Shown here piece after piece: positions 11,746-23,108 of a stretch of DNA of 64,000 nt. The notes under the pieces are model-generated. The model worked only from the letters and a program-made list of their open reading frames with translations, did no database searches and had not been told where the DNA came from. This stretch comes from Metridium senile (Eukaryota > Cnidaria > Anthozoa > Actiniaria > Metridiidae): contig OX459099.1 in NCBI GenBank assembly GCA_949775045.1, forward strand, positions 1,520,501 to 1,584,500. Reading direction: 5' to 3'. Position 1 is the first letter of the stretch; every line of letters begins with the position of its first letter. The translations under genes and the position numbers were made by a program.

Positions 11746-12435
11746 TCCATTTATAATTCTATTGCCGATTTTAAACTTTATCCTACATCACGAAATAACT
11801 GAAGTGAAAAGAGATAACTCATTTCCCTAGTTTTGTAGAGGTTTTTAAATTGTACGTGATTAGAAAACCATTACAAATGCAATGACGTGATGAATTACAA
11901 TATATACACATTAAATTGAAATCGTTCCCAACTCAAGCAGGTTGTAGATTCAAATGATAATTTTTCTTATCAGTGGTAATAAGTTTACAACTAATAGCTG
12001 AGTTTTCATTTCATCTGTTTTTATGTCTCATTTGGATCAAAAATACAGGTACGTTTAATGTGAAAAGTTGTTTTCTTTCTTAAAACATTTTTTCTATACT
12101 TCTTCTTTCCAGCGACCTAATCCATAGTAGAGCTCGCCGTTTTTAATGTATCTGCTTGAACAGTTTCCGTCTTTCATTAAATAGGTTTTCTTAGTGATCT
12201 CTCGTTAAATACAACAAGTTATTTTTTCCGTTGAAACTTGTTTTGTTCTTCATCTTTGGTTCTTCTTTTTCCTCTTCTTTGACGTTTTCATTGAGCTTTC
12301 TCGAGTGGTTTCTGTCTTGTATCATCTCTTCGCTAATTCTTTTGTCTTCTCGACTGAAAGCAGTCTCACCATCTTATTTTAGGTCTCTTCCTCATATTCG
12401 TGCCGCTAGCACTTCCATTACTATAACCTTTTTTG

Positions 12436-12530
12436 TAGCCTCAGAAAACAGAAGTTCTTCCGCTCCTCTTCCCCCCGCGAAACTTTCGCGGGAAGAAGAG
12501 GAGCGAAAGAACGTCTGTTTTCTCAGGCTA
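12436..12530. repeat. Near-perfect 95-bp hairpin
   Basis: TAGCCTCAGAAAACAG at the left pairs with CTGTTTTCTCAGGCTA at the right, with pairing through the CCGCGAAA/TTTCGCGG centre. It is a short MITE-like inverted repeat with no coding content. Confidence 0.85.
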
Positions 12531-12711
12531 TATATCCCTTTTTCGCTCTTTATCTTCTTATCTTAAACTTGTTTGTTAAACTTGACTTTACTCGTAGAAG
12601 CATGCAATCCCATTTATGATCTTAACTGATTGCATACAATTTGTGAAATATCTAATACTATTTTCCACTTGGTGTATGTATTAAACACTTGTTTGAATAC
12701 AAATGCAGGTA

Positions 12712-12970
12712 CAGTAAAACCCCGCGTATAGAAACCTAAGATTTAAGAACCTGTCAGGGTTAAATTTTCATTTGTTTTGTTGTAAAAGAGAGCCATGTGC
12801 AAAAGCATTGACCTGTATGTAAATAAAATAGGAAGAAAGGTGTTGTAATGATGAAGTGAGTGATGCTAATAGAACCTAGATAGCCTGATTTCAAGTTAAG
12901 CACCATTTATAGAAGAACCTGTTCAGACTGACTTGGAAAAATCTAGGTCCATATACGCGGGGTTTTACTG
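12712..12970. mobile_element. 259-bp MITE, pogo/Tc1-like ends, TA duplication
   Basis: Left end CAGTAAAACCCCGCGTATA and right end TATACGCGGGGTTTTACTG are inverted repeats, each flanked by TA (12710-12711 and 12971-12972). CAGT ends with TA duplications are typical of pogo/Tigger-type non-autonomous elements. No ORF. Confidence 0.85.
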
Positions 12971-13499
12971 TATTCAGTTTTCTCAAAACTTCAAACCGAA
13001 AATATAAAGTAGTACTATAGTTATGTCTATATTTAAGGATTCGTGACCAAAACGTTAATATTCTAAAATGGTAACCTAAAATACAAACGGTAAAATATTT
13101 TTTTTGCATGCAAACAGAAACAGTTTTTTACGTAGAGTAATAAATAAATAATTATAATGAATAATGCTCAAAAGCTTTCGTATTTTCAAATTAAAAGAGA
13201 AAACAAAGCATGACACGCAAAAGTCTGATCATGTTTGCGTCATATGAAATGTATGTTTAGCTGGCCAGTCCAGAACAACAAGTGTTCACAATGGTGTGAA
13301 AGGCTGGTCAGTCCAGAGCAATAAGTGTCCATATTGGTGTGAAAGGCTTGTTAGTCCAGAACAATAATTAAAGACCAATGGTCACCACCTACCAGCATGC
13401 ACCGCGCGAAAGACTGAATTTCTTGGACCATAAAAAATCGCACATTCAGAGATTTTACGATATGAGGGGTATTTACTCTCGTACTAAACCGTTTAGCGT

Positions 13500-13740
13500 T
13501 TTATCTTTTTTGTTGTTGTTGTTTTCTAGTGAAACGAATGAATACGAACAAATTATAACAAAATGATAAAACAACGCAACGCATGATCGTTAGTATTTTT
13601 TTGTTTTCTCGTGAAACGAATGAATGCGAATGAATTATACTGAACAAAATAAAACAACGCAACGCATGATGGTAAGTATTTTTTTTGTTTTCTCGTGAAA
13701 CGAATGAATTATAACAAAATAAAACAACGCAACGCATGAT
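13500..13740. repeat. Degenerate tandem repeat, about 60-110-bp units
   Basis: Three copies containing TTTTCTCGTGAAACGAATGA and AAAACAACGCAACGCATGAT with variable internal length. The adjoining 13255-13370 has another short repeat (CCAGTCCAGAACAA...GGTGTGAAAGGC). Confidence 0.8.
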
Positions 13741-14239
13741 GGTAAGTGACGTACCATAGGTCTGTCCAAATAGGTTGTCATATTTCGATTCGGTGCTTTT
13801 TACTTATTTCATTGCGTTTCCTGTAAAATAAATGAATTTCACATCGAGAGATGAGATTAGTCAGTCCAGGACAATAGTTATACAAATTGTCCGCCGTATT
13901 TAATACGATTTAGTGTGTGGTGCGAGGGAAATCAGTCTTATTTGTTGACTATATTGAATGATTAGTGACTGCTTACAACAGCTGAGATAACACTCCTTTG
14001 GCCAATTATTTTTTTATATTATTCTTCATTCTATATCAGGTTATGTTAATTTTTTTTAAATTGATTGTTATTGATAAGAACTTTTAATTGATAAAAATTG
14101 TTTTTGCGTATTCTTATTCTCTCTCTCTCTTCGTTCTTCTCGGGAGAAAACAGTTTATAAGGTAACTTGCTAGTGAGGGGTATGAAAATATTATTAGGCT
14201 GAAGAAACAAAGTTTTTATCCCATAATTGGTTATCAACT

Positions 14240-14445
14240 AAAGGCCCATTTGCTTCAACATCCGCTCGATTTTGTTGAATGGCAATGTTGAAGCCATTTG
14301 TCACCCCATTTCAACATTGTCATTGAAACCGTTTGTCCCCTTACGCTCAACATCGTTCAATTGCAACAACCATTCTACAGCGTTCAAGAAAATCGAACCA
14401 ATGTTAAAGAAAATGTTGAAGCCGTTTGCCCGGGCCAAACCTAAG
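14240..14445. mobile_element. MITE of the GGCCC...TGTTGAA family, copy 1
   Basis: Starts AAGGCCCATTTGCTTCAACA and ends TGTTGAAGCCGTTTGCCCGG then GCC. The ends are inverted repeats, and the body alternates TTCAACAT and ATGTTGAA. Two more copies are at 49205-49395 and 49612-49826. No coding potential. Confidence 0.75.
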
Positions 14446-15545
14446 ACAACTTTGTCGTAATTATTAGTAAGAGAAAAACTGGGAATAATATCTATTAAAT
14501 TCGCTAGTTATCTTACATTATTATTAATCAAATTCAACTAGATTTTGAATCAAATGATTTCAAGATTTTGAAATAGAAGTTAGACGCAACTACATGCGGA
14601 CATAAAATAATTATTTTATTTGTTATATATTTTATTCAATTTATTTCGCTTTTCTTTCATGTTTATATATATGTTTTTTTCTTTGTCAACTATTATTATT
14701 TCTTAATATACTTTTGGACTTTTTAACGTAAAATCAATAGTGTTACTGAATAACTTTTTCTTAATAGACATAGACTTCTTATGGATTGTTCAATAAAGAT
14801 TATTATTTTATTAATCAAATTCTATCTTTGTTTTGAAAGTTTTTAAAGGGCCAGGCGAAAGTTCATCACAACAACTCCACATCAAGAATAAAGACAACTA
14901 TTTGTTAAACTATAAAGTGGGTTGCGTTGGTGTTTCTCAATAAGCAGCTAGCCGGACCTGGAGTAAGCTACGTCAGAGTTAAAGGACATTCAATTGGAGC
15001 AAAACGTACAAACTGAACTAAGGTGTTTTACATCCGGGTTTCCGCTGGAAAATTATTCAGTGTTACCATATACATCAACAAGATGTTGAACTAATGTAGA
15101 CTGCGTCCAAACACTGAGTTGTACTAAAACGTATACTAGGTAAGAACCAGTTAAACTAGCGAGGACTGTGTTGTTGTTTTTCTGCGAAAACGGCAAGAGT
15201 ATGATAAAAACAAATAACGATAACAAGCTGTTGAAATCGTGAAAACAGTTGGAGTAAAAACATACGACAGCAGGCAGCGACGGCTGTGTTGGCGCGGACT
15301 GGTAACAACTGGAATTATTACACAACAAGAAGAGTGCTAAAAGAGTCCTAAGTATCGATGGAAGAGAAAGAGAAGAGCTATACGAATTATTAACCGCCAC
15401 AACAATAAAGAGCCGAGGGCTATGGTCCAAAGCTGTCACGTTTTCTTATGCCCACTTTAAAAATGTATATAAAATTGTTAAGTGCACTATGAAAAGTCAG
15501 TTTCATCCTATTATTGTCGTATAGAATATATAGTTCCTTATAACT
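14446..15545. other. Upstream region of GPCR, no recognised feature
   Basis: AT-rich sequence, then a segment with loosely repeated stretches. The minus-strand open frame at 15053-15439 has no recognisable domain and is not called. The GPCR promoter should lie here, but no clear box was identified. Confidence 0.4.
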
Positions 15546-16817
15546 ATGTCTACCAATACTTCTCGACGTTGCCATTTCTTAACGTTCAACACGAATAAAA
15601 TCGAGCAGGTCAAAAATGTCTACATGGTAGCAGCTACACTGGACGCCATACTCATTCTACCGACTATCGTCCTCAATGTTCTGTTAATAGTTTCTCTGTA
15701 TCGCTCGAGTGAGATTCGTAAACCATCAACTAAACTTCTCTTTTGTCTGGCCATGTCTGATGTCCTTGTAGGGTTGGTAATAGAGCCAGCGCTTTTGGCG
15801 AAGAAGATCGCAGAGTTAAACCACGATTTTAGTACATACTGCTTCACTGGAATGATCACTTATGTCGCTGGAGGGACTCTTACGACCGTCTCATTCTTTA
15901 CCCTAACGGTTATAGCTGTAGATAGGTACCTTGTGATCCACACAGGGACTAAATACAGAACTATAGTCACTAATACGAGAGTCAAACTAACGGGATTAAT
16001 TGTATGGATTTCTGCGTTGATTCTGATGACAGCACAACTTTATTCTCCAAGGTCAGTCTACTTTAAACTGTCAGCATTTGTTGCTGTTTTGTGGGTCGTT
16101 CTAGCATCACTGTGTTATATAAAGTGTTTCATGACTCTAAGAAAGTGTCAGCGAATAACCGGAAGCCTGAATGAAGCAGGAGCTACAAAGCAAAAGCTGA
16201 CAAGTGTCTTTACTTATAAGAAATCTATGCACACCATGGCGTACGTTTTTCTAGTGTTCAACCTCTGTTATTTACCTTTTGTTTGTACTGCTGTTTCAGC
16301 AGTCATCTTGGGCGAGTCTGCAGCTATTTGGGGTGCAGAGAGCATTGCGTCGGTATTCATTTATGGAAATTCTTGTATAAATCCAGTGATTTTATTCTTG
16401 AGGATGAAAGAAATACGAAAAGCAGTGGCCACAACTATGTCGGTTCATTCTCATCATGGCATGCAAAAAGGTAATCCTCGTTGCAATCGCCATCAACTTG
16501 CAACAAAAGGTATCTTTAATCATAATCATGATCCCTGTCACCACACTGACAAAAAAGATAATGATAATAATCACCGTTGCAATCGCCATCAACTTGCAAC
16601 AAAAGACATCTTTAATCATCATCGTGATACCTGTCACAACATTGACAAAAAAGAGAATGATAATAATCATGATCATCACTGTGATTTTTCGCAACACTTT
16701 CTACATTGTGACCACGTTAATGTAAACGCCGCCTATCATAATAACCCTCATCATCATCGCGATGATGATGATCTTTTTGGTCGCTGTTACCATAAAAACG
16801 AACATCAACATAAGTGA
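15546..16817 (+). CDS. Class A (rhodopsin-like) GPCR with histidine-rich C-tail
   Basis: Single-exon gene of 423 codons. Seven hydrophobic segments occupy residues about 27-295. Diagnostic motifs are L-A-M-S-D in TM2 (68-72), the D-R-Y motif at 126-128, F-N-L-C-Y-L-P in TM6 and N-P-V-I-L in TM7 (279-283). It is a plasma-membrane receptor that would signal through G proteins; the ligand cannot be assigned, though it resembles the expanded amine/melanocortin/adenosine-like receptors of cnidarians. The cytoplasmic tail (from about residue 300) is unusual: a repeated module (R-C-N-R-H-Q-L-A-T-K followed by I-F-N-H and D-K-K-x-N-D-N-N-H) gives a His/Asn/Asp-rich region that could bind metal. The frame ends with TGA at 16815-16817, but similar repeats continue in the same frame beyond it. 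Confidence 0.88.
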   Translation: MSTNTSRRCHFLTFNTNKIEQVKNVYMVAATLDAILILPTIVLNVLLIVSLYRSSEIRKPSTKLLFCLAMSDVLVGLVIEPALLAKKIAELNHDFSTYCFTGMITYVAGGTLTTVSFFTLTVIAVDRYLVIHTGTKYRTIVTNTRVKLTGLIVWISALILMTAQLYSPRSVYFKLSAFVAVLWVVLASLCYIKCFMTLRKCQRITGSLNEAGATKQKLTSVFTYKKSMHTMAYVFLVFNLCYLPFVCTAVSAVILGESAAIWGAESIASVFIYGNSCINPVILFLRMKEIRKAVATTMSVHSHHGMQKGNPRCNRHQLATKGIFNHNHDPCHHTDKKDNDNNHRCNRHQLATKDIFNHHRDTCHNIDKKENDNNHDHHCDFSQHFLHCDHVNVNAAYHNNPHHHRDDDDLFGRCYHKNEHQHK

Positions 16818-17162
16818 ACACCTATCCAACAAATCCATTCAAATTGTGACCAAGTTAATATGGAAGTCACTTCTGATCATCATCAAGACCATACTCTTCC
16901 TGGTCCCTGTTACCATACTGGGATAGACATCAATGATGACCATGACCACCATTATGATAATCTTAGCCAACAAATCCATTCAAATTGTGATCAAGTTAAT
17001 ATGGAAGTCACTTCTGATCATCATCATGATCACTCTCTTCAGCAGCATCATCATCACCAAGACCTTTCCCACGTTAGAATAGAAAGCATCGGTGGTCAAA
17101 CAAAGCAGATAAAGCATTGCTGTATCAAAACAATTGAGCTACAAGTCCAACGACTAAGATAG
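16818..17162 (+). pseudogene. In-frame continuation of GPCR His-rich tail beyond TGA
   Basis: Reading on from the TGA at 16815 in the same frame gives about 114 further codons to TAG. They contain two copies of a module Q-Q-I-H-S-N-C-D-Q-V-N-M-E-V-T-S-D-H-H and more His runs. The first copy begins right after the stop, so the repeat straddles it. This suggests a tail truncated by a recent nonsense mutation, readthrough, or a sequencing error. The ATG at 16860 lies inside the repeat and is not a convincing independent start. Confidence 0.55.
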
Positions 17163-17164
17163 TC

Positions 17165-18577
17165 ATTTCAGTAATATTAAAGTGTCCTAATATATATCAC
17201 GTGATCAAAATACACTTTCCCTGCGAATCTAAGTAAGGACATATTCATCCTACGTACTTAAAAACGGCACTAAAAATATAAAAATATAAAATATAAAAAT
17301 ATATAAAAATATAAAAATATAATAATAATAATAATATAAAAATGCATATTATTATTATTATTTATTATAAAGAGGAGGGAAGAGTGCAACATGAGCAACT
17401 GATTATTTAGCCTGTCCCCGTAGGGGGGAAGGGTGGGGGCGGCTGTAAACAGGCTACTGATTATTCAAGCTACCTTCAATTCCAGTTAAATCTAGTAGGT
17501 ACTAAATCGATCTACCCCATCTCACTAACACTTCCTCTACCCCTCCCCCAAGCCTATTCACATAACCCTTCAGTACTAAATCGATCTACCCCATCTCACT
17601 AACACTTCCTCTACCCCTCCCCCAAGCCTATTCACATAACCCTTCAGAGCAACTACAGTTTCCCCTTAGGCTCATATAATTTATAATTTTGTCAGCTATA
17701 ATTTATGTGATGCAAAAACACGTGACAAAATAAGAACAGTTGGTGGTCACGGTGGTCATAGTGGTCGTGGTGGTCGTGGTGGTCATAGTGGGTGATCGAT
17801 TTCACTCGAGTACAAACCCTCATAAGTCACCTCTTTGTCAGTATCACGACATCAACCTTTGTGAACAGGCAAATACTATTGGCATTAGTGTGCAAGAGTC
17901 CGAGAACAATAGAAAAAATAACAAAAGGCTGAGGAGTACTTGCCAGCAAACCTTTGAAGTACATGATCTATAAAACTATTTAATGGACTTTTATCAAAAT
18001 GAGATGATAGTCAATGAGCAAAGACTAAAGATTGAGGCTACACTAAAAAGTGATCAAACCCTGGAAAGAAATATTTATAGAAGATTTGTAATATCTGAAA
18101 ACTAGCTAGAGTGCTGTTAGGAAAGCTATTTAAAATATATTGCAAACAGTGCATGCAATTGTTTACATGTCTTAGAGATTAAAGAGGATAGAATTTTAGA
18201 TTGAGAATTAATATTACATTGCAGCATTATATAATATCACAGGTGTTCGATCGAGCTGCACTTTATTAACAGGAGTTTGGTCATTATAACTTTCTGAACT
18301 ACAATCAATAATCATCTATTGTTTCAACATGTTTCAAGTGAGACTGTTGTTTCGATTTAAATTTCGGTGAAATATATAAGTAATTGGTAAAGATAAGACC
18401 TGAATAACGATAAAATGAAGTGAGGCTAGAAGTATTGATTAAACAAAGTTTATTCATTGCGATTAGGCAAGTAAAACGAGATCATTGATCATGCAGTGAT
18501 TGTTGAACTGATCCATATATTTTGTTTAGGATATAAACACATTTAAAAGAATAGAAGTATAATAATATATAACGTAC
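17165..18577. other. Intergenic AT-rich region
   Basis: Simple AAAATAT and AATAAT repeats at 17270-17370, a GTGGTC simple repeat at 17740-17790, and otherwise AT-rich sequence. No gene supported. Confidence 0.4.
17500..17647. repeat. 74-bp tandem duplication
   Basis: TACTAAATCGATCTACCCCA through CACATAACCCTTCAG occurs twice in direct tandem with period 74 and no visible differences, so it is recent. Confidence 0.93.
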
Positions 18578-18762
18578 TAGAGTGGTTTTCATTAACCCGT
18601 GAAACAAAGTGTAATAGAGAAAGAGTAATTAAGTGTATTAATGTGTAATAGTGCTATTGAACAAATGATTATAAAACACAAAGTTAAAGTTAAAGTGTAA
18701 TAAAGTGTAATAAAGCATATTACGCTAAAGTGTGTTTCACGGGTTAATGAAAATCACTCTAA
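18578..18762. mobile_element. MITE with 28-bp inverted ends, copy A
   Basis: The ends TAGAGTGGTTTTCATTAACC and GGTTAATGAAAATCACTCTA are inverted repeats; the interior has GTGTAATA repeats. A related element starts 34 bp further on. Confidence 0.8.
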
Positions 18763-18795
18763 AAACAAGACTAGTGATATTACTCTATATGATTG

Positions 18796-18951
18796 TAGAG
18801 TAAACGCACTTAATCCATGAGACAAAAATAGTACAAAATAGGTGCTAAATTATGCTAATTCCTTTGTTCTCTATTGTCTCATCAACACTTTTTAGCAGTA
18901 ATTAGTAATATTTGTTTCACGGATTTAGTACGTCTACTCTATTAAGATTAT
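18796..18951. mobile_element. MITE with inverted ends, copy B
   Basis: The ends TAGAGTAAACGCACTTAATC and GGATTTAGTACGTCTACTCTA are imperfect inverted repeats, related to copy A by TAGAGT termini and a TTTCACGG motif. No ORF. Confidence 0.7.
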
Positions 18952-19106
18952 GATATTAAAGTTAGATGATACTACTTACCTCAAAGATCGAATACGCTGA
19001 CTATATATTTTGGTCGTAGTAAATTGTTATCTTGTATTACGCTGATTTCAAAATAGTTGGCATCAACATCGCATCTACAAATAAAGTAAACTCGAAACTC
19101 GTAATT

Positions 19107-20240
19107 ATAATAATAATAATAATAAATAAATTATATTTTATTGAGCGCTAATTCCCCATGGTTCAACTGCGCTTTACAAATGTATTATATTAAAGTTTTG
19201 GAAACATTAACTTAATTTTTATTGTATTATGTTTAATTGGACTATATAAAAATGATAAGAGTAATGTATTTATATAAAACTATATAAAAATTTAAAGATA
19301 ATGTAGAATATTTTGGTTTCAGAATGAAACGACTAATAAAATGCTTGCTTAAAAAGCCAGGTTTTAACCTCACGTTTGAACTGTAAGAGTGAAATACTGG
19401 AAGATCTTATGTTCTGTTCCATAGTTCAGGTAATTAGGTTTTGTTAAAAGATTTTGAGACTTTGATCTTAAGGAACGTGATGGCACATAAGGTTGCACCA
19501 AGTCAAATAGATAAGATGGGGTCTGATTATGTAAAACTTTAAAAGTAAGTAGTAGTCATCAGCATACAAATGAAAGTTGATGTTGAACTTCTGCATTATA
19601 TCCCCAATTGGTGCAGTGTATAAAAGTAATAAAATGGGTCCCAGAATAGAGCCTTGGGGTACACCGCATTCTAGAAGTTGAGAAGAAGATGAAGCACCGT
19701 TAACTTTCACTCGAAAGCATCTATCACTGAGGTAGGATTTAAACCATTGAAGAGCTTTTCCATTTATGCCGTATCTAGTCAAAAGCCTCTCAAGAAGAAT
19801 GTTATGATCTACTAAGATACTACTGCAGATTGTTTGTCAATAGCTTAAAGAATATCATTGTGAACTCTCAATAGTGCTGTTTCAACACTATGGAATTTTT
19901 TGTAGGCTGATTGAAATTTTTCATGAAGATCGTTTTTCTCCAAGTGCTCTACTAGTTGAGAGGCAACCACCTTTTCTAAAACCTTTGAGAGAAATGTCAA
20001 GTTTGATATTGGTCTGAAACTTGAAAATTGATCTTGAGGCAGACTCTGTTTTTTGATGACTGGTCACTACTACTATCGCTTCCTTTAAATTGTTAGGCAC
20101 TGTTGCAGTATTTAAAGATAAGTTGACAATTTTTGTAATGGAAGGAAGGAGCATTTCAATGATTCTTTTGAGAATAACACCGGGCAGAGGATTATCGTCT
20201 TTATTGCTTGATTTTTTCTCAATAAACCAAAAATACACAG
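19107..20240 (-). pseudogene. Decayed CR1/L2/jockey-like LINE reverse transcriptase
   Basis: Read on the minus strand, 20238-19921 encodes N-P-L-P-G-V-I-L-K-R-I-I and N-N-L-K-E-A. The gap region encodes S-A-Y-K-K-F-H-S-V-E-T-A-L-L with a stop. 19782-19468 encodes L-T-R-Y-G-I, A-L-Q-W-F-K-S-Y-L-S, G-V-P-Q-G-S-I-L-G-P and H-L-Y-A-D-D. These are RT blocks of a non-LTR retrotransposon that copies its RNA at a chromosomal nick. Stops, a deletion in the catalytic loop region and frame changes make it dead. The left boundary is an AATAAT-type tail at 19107-19130, consistent with a LINE 3' end. The 5' portion is missing. Confidence 0.8.
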
Positions 20241-20585
20241 CTATATACTTAGAATAACTACATTTAAATCCTATATGTTTACTTTCAAAATTAAAACTGG
20301 TTTATTATGCGCGGTTGTAACATATACTCAAGCGGCTCGGGGATCACTTCGGGTCCCGGGATCACTTCGGGTCCTGGGATCACTTCGGGTCCTGTACAGC
20401 TCTCTAAACGAGTCAACTATGTGAATCGAAATTAAACGACTCTAGCTGTAATCATCGTCTTTATTGCTTGGGTTATTTTTTTTCACAGTAAACCTAAAAT
20501 ACACAGCTATATTCTTTAGAACTAGTTGAACTACATTTAAATCCAATATGTTTACTTTCAAAATTAAAACTGGTTTATATTATGA
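20190..20585. repeat. Direct duplication flanking TTCGGGTCC repeats
   Basis: ATCGTCTTTATTGCTTG...AATACACAGCTATAT...CAAAATTAAAACTGGTTTAT occurs at 20190-20310 and again at 20451-20585. Between them are three 18-bp copies of ATCACTTCGGGTCC. The first copy overlaps the LINE remnant, so the duplication post-dates that insertion. Confidence 0.75.
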
Positions 20586-20911
20586 GATAACACTAATTGT
20601 TATATATAGAAGCCAATATGTAACTTAGTTGACCTCAACGCTTTGTAAAACCCGAGAGAACCACCACCAACAATGATTCCATAACACAACGACACTCAAT
20701 TAATAATAATTGATAACTGGCAAAATTCGAGTGAGTATCAATTCTTATCAATTGCTGATACAATTACTAAATTGATATCAATTATTAGTATAAACCTACT
20801 AGTGGTCTATCACGTATCCTGCATTCTGATTGGCTACTCTACTAATGGTCTATTGAGTGATAGACCACTATTAGCGAAAAGGGCCGGTTTTGTAAACTTT
20901 GAAAACGTTTC

Positions 20912-21040
20912 TGTCAATATTTGGGCTCCCTGTGTTAGACCCTCGTGGTCTTTAGTAAACGTGCCAGTCGGCCATATTGGATTCCAGCTGTACATGTCTT
21001 GTCGTTCTCTCTCTTTTCTCATTCACTACCACGTGAAACA
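20912..21040 (+). repeat. 5' LTR (129 bp)
   Basis: Begins TGTCAATATTTGGGCTCCC and ends CACTACCACGTGAAACA. No difference from the copy at 25379-25507 was seen on reading through. Unusually short for a gypsy LTR. Confidence 0.95.
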
Positions 21041-21137
21041 TGGCGGCAGCTGCGGGATTTATCCTCTGAAGAGACCCTGGTGACTTTATGGTCTTTACGG
21101 ACGACTCAGTGCGTAAATTTTAGCGAAATTCTTCGAA

Positions 21138-23108
21138 ATGTCCGACGACGAAGTTGGATCGTCACCGAGTGCGAGTAGTGGCGTTTCTGGACCTCAACAG
21201 TCCCCTCCTGTAGCCTTAGCACAACCTATTTTCTCTGTTAAGCCTCCGGAACCACTTAAATTTGGCAAAGACAGCGTCAACAACTGGAAATTGTGGAAGC
21301 AATTATGGCATCATTACTGTATTGTGTCAAACCTGGATGCACACACACCAGCGTTTAAAAAGTCCCTTCTAATATCTACTATGGGTATCGAAGCGTTGCA
21401 GAAATACAATGGCTGTGATCCCGACGACAAGGATACCTCTGACGACATAATCAACAAGCTTGACAAACATATAATGGGCGAACCCAACGAAACTTTCGAA
21501 AGATACAAGTTCAATACCAGAATTCAAGGTCAAGATGAGTCGATAGATGATTACATTACAGCCTTGAAAACACTCATCAAACCCTGCAACTACTGTGATT
21601 GCATTAGAGACAGTCTCCTCAGAGACCGTATTGTTCTTGGTGTAAACAACGAGAGAACAAGAACCCGTCTTCTTCAAGAAAGAAAACTCACTCTGAACAA
21701 GTGCCTAGATATCTGTAAAAGCTTTGAAACCTCAACAAGTCAACTTAAAGTGTTAGCTGGAAAAGAAGTAAACAGAGTGGACAGAAAACCAAGAGAATTA
21801 ACTAACAAGCCACGCAGTCAAAAATTCACAACTCAAGGAGCCAAACCTCGACCAAGTCAAATATTGTGCAAATTCTGTGCACAAAATCACCCCCCGAAAA
21901 AGGAACTATGCCCCGCCTGGGGTAAAGAGTGTAATAAATGCAAGAAGATGAACCACTTTAGTAAGTGTTGCCCACCTCAAGTAAAGAAGAGACTCTATGG
22001 AGTTGATGCTCAGTCTGACTCTGAGTCTGAAGAAGAAATAATCTCTGCTGTTTCAACGACCCAGTCAATCAACTCTGTATCAGCAGGTCCTATATATGCT
22101 GAGATGGAACTGAAAGGCAACCCTGTCAAGTTTCAAGTGGACTGTGGAGCCACAGTCAATGTCATCCCTGCAAAGTATGTTGACCAAGCTCTAGAAAAGT
22201 CAAAGAGTATCCTCTACATGTACAACGAGAGCAAACTTATCCCTCTCGGACAGTGCCGACTATCCCTCAGAAATGTTGCAACCAGAAAGAAGTACAGTGT
22301 AGAATTTGTAGTAGTCAAGGAAGATCTCACCCCGCTCCTCAGCCGGAAAGCAGCTGAACGGATGAATCTAATCACAGTAAACTACGAAAACTTCAAGCAG
22401 TTGCACTCAGTGACCCCAAGGACTGACAACATGCTACACAAATATAGCTCTGTCTTCAATGACAGCACCTTAGGAGACTTACCAGGTAAAGTTAGCATTG
22501 TTGTTGATGAACATGCCAAGCCAGTTCAGTGCCCACCACGAAAAGTTCCTATCGCTGTTAAATCAAAGCTCAAAGAGGAACTCTCTAAGTTAGTTAACCT
22601 ACAGGTTATCACTCCTGTAACTGAACCAACCGACTGGTGTTCACAAATCTCAGTACAGTCAAAGAAGAATGGAAACTTAAGAGTCTGTCTGGATCCTCGA
22701 TCACTCAACGAAGTGCTCTGTCGTGAGCGATATCCTCTGCTAACCATGGATGATGTTCTGCCTCAGCTAGCTAATGCCAAACTCTTCAGCAAAGTTGATC
22801 TATCTCATGGTTACTGGCACTGTACTCTAGATGACCAAAGTAGTCATCTGACAACCTTTATTACGCCATTTGGCCGGTATCGGTGGCTTCGCCTACCATT
22901 TGGCTTGAACGTCAGCTCAGAAATCTTTCAGCGCAAGCTTGATGAATCCCTGGAGGGATTGGACGGTGTTGTCTGTGTTGCTGATGACATACTTGTCTAT
23001 GGAGACTCAGAAGAAAGCCACAACAAAAATCTTGAAACCCTTCTAAAAACCTGCCAGCAAAAGAACATCAAACTTAACAAGAAAAAAAAGTGTCTTCAAA
23101 ACTACTGA
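21138..23108 (+). CDS. Gag-protease-reverse transcriptase of Ty3/gypsy element
   Basis: 656 codons from the first ATG after the LTR. Residues 1-240 are a gag-like matrix/capsid region (W-K-L-W-K-Q-L-W, H-I-M-G-E). A Cys-rich zinc knuckle lies at about 245-280 (C-K-F-C, C-P-A-W, C-N-K-C). An aspartic protease site is V-D-C-G-A-T-V-N-V-I-P at about 334. The RT follows, with L-D-P-R-S-L-N, S-K-V-D-L-S-H-G-Y-W, L-P-F-G-L and catalytic V-A-D-D at about 614-617. Gag and pol share a frame. The frame ends early because of eight A residues at 23082-23089; the next frame continues the RT thumb, so the stop is due to a single extra base or a sequencing error. Confidence 0.93.
   Translation: MSDDEVGSSPSASSGVSGPQQSPPVALAQPIFSVKPPEPLKFGKDSVNNWKLWKQLWHHYCIVSNLDAHTPAFKKSLLISTMGIEALQKYNGCDPDDKDTSDDIINKLDKHIMGEPNETFERYKFNTRIQGQDESIDDYITALKTLIKPCNYCDCIRDSLLRDRIVLGVNNERTRTRLLQERKLTLNKCLDICKSFETSTSQLKVLAGKEVNRVDRKPRELTNKPRSQKFTTQGAKPRPSQILCKFCAQNHPPKKELCPAWGKECNKCKKMNHFSKCCPPQVKKRLYGVDAQSDSESEEEIISAVSTTQSINSVSAGPIYAEMELKGNPVKFQVDCGATVNVIPAKYVDQALEKSKSILYMYNESKLIPLGQCRLSLRNVATRKKYSVEFVVVKEDLTPLLSRKAAERMNLITVNYENFKQLHSVTPRTDNMLHKYSSVFNDSTLGDLPGKVSIVVDEHAKPVQCPPRKVPIAVKSKLKEELSKLVNLQVITPVTEPTDWCSQISVQSKKNGNLRVCLDPRSLNEVLCRERYPLLTMDDVLPQLANAKLFSKVDLSHGYWHCTLDDQSSHLTTFITPFGRYRWLRLPFGLNVSSEIFQRKLDESLEGLDGVVCVADDILVYGDSEESHNKNLETLLKTCQQKNIKLNKKKKCLQNY

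Noticed and set aside
15053..15439. 128-codon minus-strand ORF upstream of the GPCR
   Set aside because: No recognisable domain; region has loose repeats and lies in the likely 5' flank of a real gene.
20772..21178. Small ORFs over the 5' LTR and leader of the gypsy element
   Set aside because: Part of the LTR/untranslated leader; not conserved domains, and gag starts at 21138.
23078..23092. Programmed -1 frameshift in gypsy pol
   Set aside because: A-AAA-AAG is present, but the continuing domain needs +1 (or -2), so a one-base indel is simpler.
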